Below, one piece after another: positions 34,456 to 44,891 of a stretch of 64,000 bases of DNA. Position 1 is the first letter of the stretch. Each line of letters starts with the position of its first letter. Location of the stretch: positions 558,001 through 622,000 of the forward strand of contig JAULSN010000007.1 of NCBI GenBank assembly GCA_033439765.1, written 5' to 3'. The position numbers were made by a program, and so were the translations under genes. The stretch is from Lasiosphaeria ovina. Lineage: Eukaryota > Ascomycota > Sordariomycetes > Sordariales > Lasiosphaeriaceae. Under the pieces are notes generated by a model that was given only the letters and a program-made list of their open reading frames with translations, ran no database searches and was not told where the DNA came from.

Positions 34456-34754
34456 CTGCCTGGTTCGGTTTCTTGCAGCTTGCCAGTCAGCTTCATGAGA
34501 TCGAGTGGCAAGGAACAAGACACGAGTGAATTGAATAAACGCCTCAGCTCTTGCTCGGGTTCTAAGCATAATTAATATGGATTTGGCCAAAAGAATGTTG
34601 TCGGGGGTGACTATTGAGGGAATTATGCAGCATGCACCATTTGCCTATGGGTTACATCATTCCAACAAGCCGAGAAGGTAAAGCCGTGAAAAGCAAGTGG
34701 ACGTGACTGAGATCCCCGTTCGCGCTCAAGCTTCCGATATAGCCAACATCAGCC

Positions 34755-36370
34755 TCAAGAGTCAGAGGATACCAATGTCTCCTGCCATCCCCCTTCACTC
34801 ATAAGAGGCCCACCAAGTATCCTCGCGATGCTCAAAAGATGCTGGTCATCATACTGGCGGGCTACAAGAGACAGGCCGACGGGCATACCGTTAGGTCCCA
34901 CGAAAGCAGGCACGTGGATTACCGGCATGTGCGCAGCCTAATTCGGCGGGTAGGCCCAACAACAGATGAGTTGGTTAGCCGATGGCGATACCGGAAGGTC
35001 TGGTGTAGTCTCACCGTCCACACCGAGTTGAAGACGGAGCTACCCATATCGCCCAGCCCCAAGGGTGCCTCGTCGGTCGCGCTCGGAGTGACAAGAGCCG
35101 AATACCTCTCTGCAATCTCGTCGAGCACGGGGCGCAGGGCTGCGTAGTAGTCGAACGCCTGCCGCACGTCGGCGCGGGAGAGTTTCGGGGCCTCGTCGAC
35201 GAACGCGCGGATTGCCGGGTCCAGCATTGTCCTGCTGGTGTCCATGAGATAGTCCTTGTAGAACGCCGCCCCGGCGTCGGCGGCAAATACCACGTCAAAC
35301 ATCCTGCGCAAGGTCGTGGCGTCGCTGAACGCGTCGGGGAACTCGACGTCCTCGACGGCGACGCCGTGGCGGCGGAGAATCTCGGCAGCCTTGGCCATGG
35401 CTGCGATGGTGCCAGGCCCCGCAGACAGCCAAAACGGCGACTTCACAAAACCCACCTTGACATCATTCAATGCTGTCTTCCCGACGGGTTTCTGTGCCGT
35501 GACTCTGAGAACGTCGGTGGCGAGCTTCAGGTCATCGATGCTGCGGGCAAAGTATCCAATGGTGTCAAACTCGAGGGAGGCGACCTTGACGCCTCCGCCG
35601 GATACCGTGTTATATGTTGGCTTCATGGCGTAGGTGCCCGTGTACGAAGCCGGCCGGATAACGCTGCCGCCCGTTTGCGTTCCCAAGCTGAGAGGGACGT
35701 GGAAGTCGGCCACCGCGGCTGCAGACCCGGCCGAGGACCCGCCCGGCGTGCGGTTTGCGTCGTGCGGGTTGGTGGTGCCAGGACCAGAGTTCAGGACCGC
35801 GAACTCCGTCGTGGTGGTCTTGCCTGCGACGACATTTTAAAATGACGGCTTCCGCGACAAAGTCAACGGACATAGTTACCAACTATCAGGGCTCCTGCCC
35901 TCCGGAGTATCTCAACAGGTGAGGCGTCGGCACTTGGCCGATTTCCCCTGTATAGAACAGAGCCGTATTCGGCTGGCATGTCTAGACGGAGTGAGCGATT
36001 CCGCCCCTAACCAACAGCTATGGAGCCTCACTCACCTTTGGTGTCCATTATGTCCTTGACAGCGATAGCGACGCCGTGAAGCCGACCCCTCTGGTCGCGT
36101 GGAACACGGTCAAGAGCGCGAGCCTGACTCAGAACAAGGTCTGGATCTAATTAACAAATGCAAAATTAGTCAATTGGGCGAGCTTCCTTTCACATTGGAT
36201 GGTGGAAACGGTAATATACCCAAGTACTGCCATGCTTTTACCACACCGTCTCTCAACTCGATGCGGCTCAATAGTTCCTTCGCATAGTCCTCGGCAGTGA
36301 GCAGGTCTCTTTCAATCAAGCTCAGGACCTCGGTGGCCGTCAGCGACCACAGCTTTGCTGGCACCTGCAT
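34755..36370 (-). CDS. Amidase-signature hydrolase, five exons
   Basis: Exons (in order of transcription): 36220-36370, 36036-36146, 35880-35981, 35015-35823 and 34755-34937. Introns of 73, 54, 56 and 77 nt all begin GT and end AG, and the phases agree throughout, giving 451 residues. It is an amidase-signature enzyme with the complete Ser-cisSer-Lys triad: Lys81 in GVAIAVKD, Ser151 in TPGGSSAGSAAA and nucleophile Ser175 in TQTGGSVIRPAS. HVPAFVGPNGMPVGLSLVA near the C-terminus is also typical. It hydrolyses a carboxamide to acid and ammonia; the substrate is unknown. Read without introns it looks like a broken gene, because only the fourth exon is long. It converges with the amidohydrolase gene, 299 bases apart, and the pair could act in sequence (amide to acid, then decarboxylation), which is inference. 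Confidence 0.85.
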
Positions 36371-37660
36371 TGCTGGGTGGTCCCCTGATCTTAAATGGAC
36401 GGTTTCAGCAGAAGAGCGGGTATGTCAAAGTTGTTGAGCTGAAGAAGCGGCCAGTGCAGGAAACTGAATGAGTGAGTTCTTACAGCTATCGATTATTCCT
36501 TTGGAGAACAACGACGCGTGATGGATATGCCGACATTCACTTTGGCGCATTGTAGCCGGAGAAACGGGCAAAAAGACGGGGAAATTTGGCAGCTAGTGTA
36601 TTTGTCAAACTAGCGGTGTGTGTGGGACTGGTTCGTAGCCTTCAATTCTCGGACGGTGGACCTGCCCGGGCTATACCGGTGCCTGATATTTGGTCCTCTC
36701 CTCCCCAAAGCACAGGTTATATGGCATCATGGCTCATGCATTGCGATGTGGTCAAGTTGCTATCCAATCAAGCGAAGAGATCCCCGCGAGGCGCGAGTTG
36801 GTGAACGAGGGACACGGGCGAGTTTGACAACATGATGAGGCGCCTAGCCTAGGTCCCTACGCCAGAGGCTTGAGAGCCTGCCCAAACGGCCGTGTATCTG
36901 CGTTCGATGGGCTGACAAAGGCCCTTTGCGGCACTGCTTTCCAAAATATCTCATTCCTTCACGCACGCGGCCGGATGGCAAGGAAGGGATCAAACACAAA
37001 GACATCATCAACGGAACCACAGAGAAAAAAAGTCCAAGAGCTCCGACAATACCAAATTCTGCGCCAGCCAAGACCTTCTGGGTTGACACGTCCTACATCG
37101 ACAAAACATCCAGCGCCGAACTACAGAAGCCCAATACATCAGGACTGATCAAAGGTGCTCTTGCGGCAGAACAAACAATAGTTCCAATAACCAATTCAAA
37201 ACAAGAGCAAACCCAGAAACTCCAACGCCATCTATAGAGTGCCACAATCAGTACAGTGGTTAGTCATTTGCCAGACGCCATCCGTTGCGATCCTGCGGCA
37301 GAATCCGGGACCAGCCCCGGCCGCTGTCCTCCTATTTCGGAGCAATGACTGGATTGGCTGTCGCGGTAGTGGCTTTCTGGGGAGAAGCGGCCACTGGGTG
37401 TGTGCTAGTCGTGGGAACGCTGGGGTTTGTCGCTGGAACCTTGGTCCCGGTGGCAGTCTTTCCCTCCTCAAGAACGTTCGCCCCGGGAGTGTTGCTTGCC
37501 CTGAGTGGGCTGCTTACCGCGGGAGCGTGGGCGGGATGATGAGGGATAGTTGCCACGGTGCGCAGAGGGCTCCCGGTGGTCGGAAGGGAGCCCGACACTC
37601 TAGAGCTCTTCTTTTCCCCGAGCGGGGGATTGGTGCCGTCGGCGTCAATGGGCGTGCATG
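36371..37660. other. Intergenic region with an unexplained low-complexity frame
   Basis: Frames at 36586-37237 show nothing. At 37332-37673 the minus strand has a 110-residue Pro/Ser/Thr/Ala-rich frame (KTATGTKVPATNPSVPTT-like) directly behind, and slightly overlapping, the stop of the gene at 37661. It reads like a disordered protein tail in another phase. It could be the lost tail of that gene after a frameshift, or chance. Confidence 0.35.
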
Positions 37661-38608
37661 TCATCCACCGCAAAAGGAGAAAGACGTCCCGTCCTTTGCG
37701 TCGCGGTTTAACAAGGGGTAGTCTAGCTTCAACACCCTTGACTGGCGGAAAGTCACCCGGCCCTTGGTGTCACACCACATCTGAGTGATGCGAGCTGTGT
37801 CGTGTCCGATTGAAAAGCCGATTCCCTACGCAGCGTGAGCAGATGACCTTTTGAGGCAGCAAAAGGAGAGGGGTATGGGGATGGGGACTCTTACTGGCAA
37901 TGTGCGGCCAGAACAGTTTTTGGGTACCTTGAGGGGCAACAGTTTGATGAAAAATAAAAGGGTCAGGATCTCGCTGCGCAGAATGTTGTTTTCCTCGTGC
38001 TTTGTGGAGTCGATGACGAGACAGCCGGTATGAGGCACGTCCACAGCGCCGTAGGTCAGCTTAGTTGTCCACTCATTCCGTCTCTGACTTAGTGACAGGT
38101 GCGGGTTCTGGAGGTCAGAGTAGCGCACGCGGAAGCAAGGCCACTTGTCCTCCCAATCTGGCCACAGAAACTTGGATTCGGGCGCGTCGGCGGGCTTCAG
38201 CCCAGATGATGCGCAGCAGTACAGGGACGTGAGAGAGTCAGAGTTTCTGTCGGCACATGATACATTTGGTAGGTGCGACTCCCCGTCGTCGTCGAACTTG
38301 GGTGCCGTACAGGGCTCCCAAAACTGGTACTCCCACAACTTTAACCCCAACTCGTACACGTCTTGATACTCCATGACTTTCTGTTCGAGGGCGTCATTGA
38401 GGAGGGGCTGGAAAAACACAGGTTCGGTCTCGGAGTTCAAGTTCCTGGGGTTCAAATCCTCCACGTCAAGCCGAGGCCCCCTGCGGATGCCAAGGTCGGA
38501 AAGAAGAGATTCGGACACGGTCGTGTCATTCATGTCCGCGAGCCGCCTGTATGCGGCCCCGAGCGTTTTGGCTCTCTTCCGGGACGTCAGATTTGGCTGG
38601 GCCGCCAT
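37661..38608 (-). CDS. Unknown conserved-looking fungal protein, two exons
   Basis: Exons 37895-38608 and 37661-37825, with a 69-nt intron (GTAAGA..GTAG, phase 0), give 292 residues. The ATG at 38608 (ACATGG context) is the only start. Text such as LGLKLWEYQFWEPC, WPDWEDKWPCFRVRYSDLQ, RRNEWTTKLTYGAVDVPHTG and STKHEENNILRSEILTLLF reads as conserved sequence of an expanded ascomycete family of unknown function that I have seen as hypothetical proteins. The second exon gives ARITQMWCDTKGRVTFRQS and SRVLKLDYPLLNR. There is no signal peptide, TM helix or catalytic motif. The protein may originally have been longer (see the adjoining Pro/Ser/Thr-rich frame at 37332-37673). Confidence 0.65.
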
Positions 38609-39118
38609 GTCGATGGTCTTTTGTGGCGTTTGGAAGGGCAAAATGGGCGGAAGGAGAGTAGGAAACGTAGGTACGGCTGCAGTGGAAGAGTGATGTGCAG
38701 AGCGTAGTGCGAGTGAATCGAGACTGAGGTGAGATTGGATTGTTGAGATGGTGCGGGCAAAATAAATAGCTTCTTTGACGGAGGGAAAATCTGCCCCCGC
38801 CGCGCCGCCCTGTTGTTGGTCCTAGCGTCTTTTGTTTGGGGGTGTTAATTAGGTAATCACAGGACCCTGGACCACCCTGGACCCAACATAAGGTGTTGTC
38901 AGTTTGTGGTTAAACCACACGTCCGAGGCTGGCAGGAACGATGAACTGCCCTGTATAAAGTTCCTGTCCACACCTATGTAGACCCAAATGTTTCCCAGAG
39001 TCCAACCCGATAATCGATCACCACTGCCTCTTGGTAATTAGTTATTTGTTAAACCCCTTCATATCATCTGCATCATCATTGGACGCTCCCCAAATCTCCT
39101 CCGCCTTGAAGTTGAGCA
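38609..39118. other. Divergent intergenic region
   Basis: About 510 bases between the minus-strand unknown gene and the plus-strand relic. A TATA-like ATAAATA lies near 38763 on the promoter side of the former. Nothing else found. Confidence 0.4.
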
Positions 39119-39918
39119 ATGGGCCAAGAAGGCAGCGAGAATCCGACTAACCCGAGCCAATGGAAGCAGCTTGCGAAGCAACACAATCTTGCCTCAGACC
39201 CAAGTGCTGTCGTCCTGGCCGATCTCAACAAGGGTAATTCCGCCTCAAAGTTGGCTTTTCGCGAGTTCTTGTACCTCAAGGTTCTTTGGCCCGAGACGAA
39301 AAGCTCCATCAAGTTCGACATCAATTAATATGTCGACCAGAACTCGGTCAAGGCAACCGAGGACATGATCAAGACTCTCACGTTTGTCGGCTTTCGTCAA
39401 AATTTCAACAATATCCCAGAGACCTTCCCGGAAAATCCATCTTCTCTCTTGCCAAACTATATATCAAGTTGACGTGTAGTCTCGAGCCTGCAGACGCTGA
39501 TAAACAGCCTGACAAGATCATGGTAACCCCACAGAAGCAGCGGTCCTCGACACAGCTCCCGGCCGCCCAGGCTCCAGAGCCCCCCACTCCCAGAGGCAGA
39601 TCAAATACAAACCTCTTTTTAGCGATAGACGACGGTGCGGATGATCCTGGAGAGCTGTCCTCGATTTCCGGCCCGACGTCGATACCCGGGACAGAATCGA
39701 CGTTTGAGGAGTTCTCGCCAGCAAAGGTGTCTGAGCTCAGCCCTAGTACAGATGAGATGATCGTCAACATGGCATTAATCCTCCTTATTGCCATTACGGA
39801 GCGGGAAAACACCTTCAGGAATGTCGGCTACCGCTGGCTACCCAATCGAGATTTGTTCAGACAGACGTACGCGGACCTCCCGCGAAGACGGCGTACGAGC
39901 CAAAGGTTTGGTCGTTGA
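39119..39918 (+). pseudogene. Truncated relic of a fungal hypothetical gene
   Basis: The frame from the ATG at 39119 gives WKQLAKQHNLASDPSAVVLAD and FREFLYLKVLWPETKSSIKFD. It is then cut by a TAA at 39326, with YVDQNSVKATEDMIKTLTFVG continuing in frame. Behind a phase change near 39440 comes a second coding-like block (39500-39910) with disordered PEPPTPRGRSNTNLF and TDEMIVNMALILL. I recognise the last string as the start of a longer domain found in fungal hypothetical proteins; the remainder is absent and the frame runs into the end of the convergent membrane-protein gene. It is therefore broken at least three ways: a nonsense codon, a frameshift and a 3' truncation. Function unknown. Confidence 0.55.
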
Positions 39919-41262
39919 CGGTTTTCATTCTCTGTAGCCAGAGCAATGAAAAACTGTCGCCTTGCGGAGGGTGCCCGCTACCCGGCGTATTCGGATCATT
40001 TGGCGCTTCGACAGTCCATATGGCTTCATTCGTGCTTCTTTCGACGACAGCGGCGCAAAGGAACATGCTAGTCGAGACTATGAAAGTACCGACTGCCATG
40101 AGGGGAAATGCCGCGCGGACAACCGGCTCACCGTCCTTGGTAAACATAGATGCCCACGGAGGGTAGTATGTGATCATGGCGCTGTACACCACCACGCCGA
40201 GCTGGACAATAACGCCGAATGCTGCCAACAACCGCAACACGGGTTTCCGCCCGCTCGGCGGCGTTCCAAGGTTTAATGCTATGTTGGGAGCGGGTTGGGG
40301 TGATGTGGAATCGTGCTCGTCTCCGCCGCCCCTTTGTCCTGTGGAAGGCAGGCTTGTCAATCAAATGGCCCCCCCTCTGGTCACGTAGCGCCCGAGGTAC
40401 TCACCCTTGACCAACTTGACGTCAGACTTATTCTCTCCAGTCAGGGTAAACAGTCCACAGTCGTCCTTAGCCTTGCGCTCGTCCATGTAGAGCAACTCCA
40501 AAACCTCTGGCGACCCCATCACCCTCACAATACCATGACCGTTCCACGGCTCGCATACTTCGTTTGAAGTCGAAGACAGAACCTCTAGCTCGGCCACAGC
40601 GCGGCTTTCCATAGCCCTTCCAACGATGGCCTTCCAAGCGTTTGGCGCGGCAACTCTTATCGCGCTGACAACGGCGGTCATGATGCCGATCGAGCACGAA
40701 GAGAAGATGATGCAGTCGTACACCGTTAGCGACCGACTTATAAATTGTCTGGTGACCTGCTCGCCGAAAAGCGCGAGAATTGGCGCAAGGTCTGTCAAAA
40801 GGTTGTTTGTGAACGCGTCGCCCGCATCGTCAGCGTGGGAGAAGCGGCGGCCAATAAATCCAGGCCCATCGAATAAGAAACAGCGAATACTGTGTGATCA
40901 GTCTGACCTGTTTAAGGCGAGCGAGGGAGCGCAGGATGACACTGGCTCTTCGACAACCACGCTTACTGTTTCGAGTATGGCTCAATACAATATGACAAAC
41001 CATGGCCGTCACTTGGGCGAAGAAACCCAGCGCATTGGGAATAGTGCGGGCACTATAAGACGCACACATAGGAGAACCAATGAGAGGGGGCTCTGTGTCA
41101 AGACTTGTCTCTGGTAGCAGAGCCGTGAAAGTCAGCAGAGCCAGGTACGATGAAAACTCTAAGAGAGTAAGTCGTGTCCACGATGGAGCGTGAGGATTCT
41201 GGTCCTCACGCTAGCAATGACATTTCACTTGTGTCCTACTGTTCAGACTCACCTCTGTGCAT
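39857..41262 (-). CDS. Multi-pass membrane protein, fungal family of unknown function
   Basis: Five exons in transcription order: 41253-41262, 41149-41198, 40967-41052, 40405-40889 and 39857-40338. The introns (54, 96, 77 and 66 nt) are GT..AG and all phases agree, giving 370 residues. The last three exons are well supported by sequence: RCFLFDGPGFIGRRFSHADD, LAPILALFGEQVTRQF, WKAIVGRAMESRAVAELEV, TSNEVCEPWNGHGIVRVMG and WLQRMKTVNDQTFGSYAVF. The two small 5' exons are a best guess. There are at least three hydrophobic helices (about 110-130, 255-280 and 292-315). I know this arrangement from ascomycete hypothetical proteins, often near ankyrin or HET-type genes, without an assigned function. 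Its 3' end overlaps the plus-strand relic by about 60 bases. Confidence 0.65.
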
Positions 41263-41963
41263 TATAGTGACAGCGACCTACAGTAACAGTGTACCTTGTC
41301 TTGGAGCTGTACTAGCCCTCACTCCGTCTTCCGATCACCTATTGTCTTAGGCGTCCTGGTGACTTTATCAGTTAAGTGGCTGGTACATAGGCTTGCTAGT
41401 CGAGGTACAAGATTGCGGTCCGAGCGTGACTGGCTGGCCCAGTGGATCCCCCAGGGCAAAAAATGGAGCACCAGAAAATGGCAGCCTCGACCACGGCACA
41501 TGCATTCCAGCCAGTTTTCTACTCACCAAGTGGCCACTCAAAGTATCAACGCAACGCTGGATCCAATAATTAAACTTACCTACTTAATTGGCAGCCAGAT
41601 CGGAGGTTCGGGAAGTTGTCTACATATGTACAAAATTATCCCCCCTTTCACCGCGCTCACAAACCTCGCAGTGTTCAGTCACACCCACCACGCCTCCATT
41701 CCACAAGTAAATTAATTAATTGCGCCATCAGTGACCGCAAGACACACCATTCGACCACCGTCGTGACCAGGCAGCGGCAAGGGCGGGTGAGCACGGCATG
41801 TTCTGTGCTACCACACTGACACTATGCTATTTTGAAAGCAAGACAAAAGCAGCCATCAAGTGGCACAACAACTTGGCCAAGTTCTGATTACGTGAACAGA
41901 GAACAGACCGCTCCCATGGGGGCGGGCGGCGTAGGAGAAAAGAAATCGCGGGGTATCACAACA

Positions 41964-42010
<47 letters not shown>

Positions 42011-42623
42011 CATACGGCCCGAGACCAGGCGCCCGAGACTCAAGCAAGGTGATTTGCACACCTAGGTACCTAGCTCAAAATCTCACCTCGTGGCTTTTTT
42101 TCTCTCTCTCTTCCTCTTCGTTCATTTTCCTTTGTTTGTCCCCCCGCCCCTAGCTAAAGCCGAATTCGTTTCGTTGCACAAACTCGACTGTGCCTGGATG
42201 TGCCCGCTTGGCGCCTTCGTGGAATTACTCATCTCCACCGCCAATCACTTCTCTCACGGCCCCCAGGCTAGGCAGGCAGGCAAGCACGTGTGGCATAAGA
42301 AGTGCCCGCCTCTCCTCGCGCCGACAGAGCACCGGAAATCTTAGTCTTGTCTTTCCAAGCTACAACACAGACTTTCTTCGGCGGACACGGCCGGACACGA
42401 CTCCTTTACCTTGGTCACGACATGATTGGATATTCCTCGGCAGGGGCTGGATAGTCGACATGGACACAGCACAATATGGCACGGAGGCAGTGGCTCGGAC
42501 ACAACATAAGCCCATCGACCCATTCATTGCAGCAAATGGGGCCAGTCTCGATTCGCGACGTCTTGTGGCACCAGTGCCTGACTAAAGTATTTATTAGAAA
42601 CAATTAGACCACATCACTAACTA
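41263..42623. other. Intergenic region with (ACGC)n tract
   Basis: 1.36 kb between the membrane-protein gene start and the end of the ammonium-transporter gene. It contains a tetranucleotide repeat at 41964-42011 and pyrimidine tracts at 42095-42145. Frames present have no motif. Confidence 0.5.
41964..42011. repeat. (ACGC)n microsatellite
   Basis: About twelve uninterrupted tetranucleotide units. Confidence 0.9.
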
Positions 42624-44891
42624 CTATATACGCATCGGCAACCCCCGACTCGCAATGGAACTCGCACTGTGCGGCGGACTCGGCAGACCCCTCGGCGCGA
42701 GGTGCTCCATGTACATGTCATCGGGGCGCGGCGGCCGCTCTGGGGGCGCCGGCGGAGGTAGCAAGGCCTTGGGAAAAGCGCGGCCCTCGAGGTCGAGGTC
42801 GCCGCGCCACTGCTGCTGGACCGTGGCCTGGAACTCGTCCTCAAGCCGGTTCTTGTCGCTGTACACCGCAGTTCGGCGCCAGCTTGACCCGCTGAACAAG
42901 TAGGCGACCACCTTCATAAAATACAGAATCGCCAGCGTCATGAAGAAGGTGTAGCCCAGACCGGCCACGGTGTCGGCTATTTGGATCCTGTTGGGCAACT
43001 TGGTCAGCCCCTGATGGTCGGCACCAACGACACTGCTCTCAAGATGACTTACCCGACACGTTGTCCCTTAGTGTATTCGGGATGCGGCATGGTCGAGTGG
43101 CCGTCAAGGCCAATCCACTCCGGGCTACGACAAGGTTAGTCGACGACACCACGAGGGGCAACCGGGGAAGGTGCACATACTCAGCGAAGATACCCGTGAG
43201 TATCATGCCAACGACACCACCACCAGAATGCACGGCGAATATCTGGAGCGGGTCGTGGCGGAGGAAGAGCTCGGTCTCCTTCTTGAGCAAGTTGACGGCT
43301 AGAGCAGCGACGAAGCCGAATACTGGAGCACTCCAGACGGGGACCTGAGTCTTTGTTAGAAAGGAGCACAAAAAGCCAGCACCAAGCAGACGAAGGGCAG
43401 GGGCTCTCACATATCCGGCAGCGGGGGTGATGGCAACGAGCCCAGCGATCGCACCGTCACAGAAATACCACACCGAGAGACGGTCAAAGGCCTGTCTTGC
43501 CATGGTTTCGTGGCGCTCGGCCTCGTCGGGCGTACCGTCCGAGTGCGGTTCGTTGTCGGGCACACCCTTCATGACCCAGATCCACAACATGCCGGCCGAG
43601 CCACCCGAGCACGCGGCGACGTGGGTGGCAGTCCAGGCCGAGACGGCGCGGAGATTGCCTTGCAGGGCAGAGCCGCCGTTGAAGCCGGCCCACCCGAACC
43701 ACAGAAGCGCTGTGCCGAGGACGACGAAGTTGATGTTGTAGGGAAAGTTTTCCTGCCCACTGCCACCCGAGTGAGGGGGCGTGTGCTCGGCGGGCGGGTC
43801 GGCATCGGGAACGTAGACACGGCCGCAGGTGCAGAGCAAGAAGAGGATGCGCAGAACGCTCCACACGGCATACCAAATGTGGCTGAGCCTGTGGCCGACG
43901 CGCCTTTTGGCCTCGGCGAGGAAGGCCCAGAGGCTTCCGCGAGACTCGATAGAGCAAAACACGGCAAAAGCGGCGACCGTGGTCCCGCTTACGATGTGCA
44001 CCGGCGTGCCGCCGGCAAAGTCGAGACTGCCGAGCTCCCTCAGCCAGCCCTTGCTGCTCCATGACCAGCGCGCTACGGGGTCATAGACGAGCAGGGCCCA
44101 TAGGCTGATGAAGATTATGAAGCGGCGAGGCCGGGCGCGGTGCATGGTACCACCGCACACGACTGCGGCTCTGTGTCAAGGGTCAGCATCATGTGCCACA
44201 GGATATCGGCAGGGGGTTGGGGGTGCACCCACGTGAAGGAGGCAAACATGCCCTCGTACAGCGAAAACAACAGCTCCGGGATGACGGCCGAAGTATTGGG
44301 ACCGTCACCGACGCTGACGGGCCCGGCGAGCACATGTCTCAGGGCGCCGGCGCGGCTCTCTCCGCCCCACCAATTCGACGAGATGGAGCCTTCCGAGAAG
44401 GTGACCAGATAGCCCCAGAGAACCCACTAGAGCAACAAACGGTGCGTCAGTCAACAATGCGCCGCACAGCAAGAGCACAGGAAGGAGCACAGCCACGGCA
44501 AAGCACCGTTGGTTAGGCGCGAGTGCTCAGTGCAACTCGACCGACGTACCTGCAGGCCGACGAAGGCGGCTGTGATCATGGGCAGGCGGAAGAGAGTCAG
44601 GGCAAAGGAACGATTGCCCAGCCCCGAGTAGATGAGGGATAGCGAGGGGATCATGATGAAGACGAGGGCCGACGAGATCATGACCCAGACGATGTCGGCG
44701 GCCTGCGGCGCGGGTCAGCAAGACGTTCCCGATAGCAATACAGCATTCCAAAATGCGCCTCGAGATGCGAGCGCTGCCGGCTTGCTTACCTTATAGTACA
44801 GCTCGGGGTGCTTCAGCACGTCGGCGTAGGCGACGGGGACGGCCTCGGCGGTCGGGGCCGGCTGGACCATGGCGATGACGACGGACTCCAT
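42624..44891 (-). CDS. Amt/Mep ammonium transporter with a loop insertion
   Basis: Seven exons in transcription order: 44790-44891, 44550-44702, 44233-44426, 43411-44170, 43181-43344, 43053-43124 and 42624-42987. The six introns (87, 123, 62, 66, 56 and 65 nt) are GT..AG and phase-consistent, giving 602 residues. Family blocks: AADIVWVMISSALVFIMIPSL (TM1), FAGGTPVHIVSG with pore His208, LWFGWAGFNGGSAL, DGAIAGLVAITPAAGYV and IFAVHSGGGVVG with pore His442. It moves ammonium across the plasma membrane and is usually induced on nitrogen limitation. Oddities: a roughly 60-residue insertion (about 228-291) between the TM after His208 and LWFGW, which itself has a hydrophobic stretch (SVLRILFLLCTCG) and a Pro/His/Gly part; and Ser where Gly usually follows His442. 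The cytosolic tail is proline-rich. Fungal Mep proteins are normally about 450-520 residues. Confidence 0.85.

Noticed and set aside
33430..34590. 386-codon minus-strand frame
   Set aside because: Shadow of the amidohydrolase gene in very GC-rich DNA; low-complexity Arg/Ala/Gly content.
35316..35845. Plus-strand frames of 105-159 codons
   Set aside because: Opposite strand of the amidase exons, whose triad motifs settle the coding strand.
38440..38470. GTTCAAATCC, resembling a tRNA T-loop
   Set aside because: Lies inside a coding exon and no acceptor or anticodon stems can be folded around it.
41964..42011. CRISPR-like or satellite array
   Set aside because: Simple tetranucleotide repeat without spacers.
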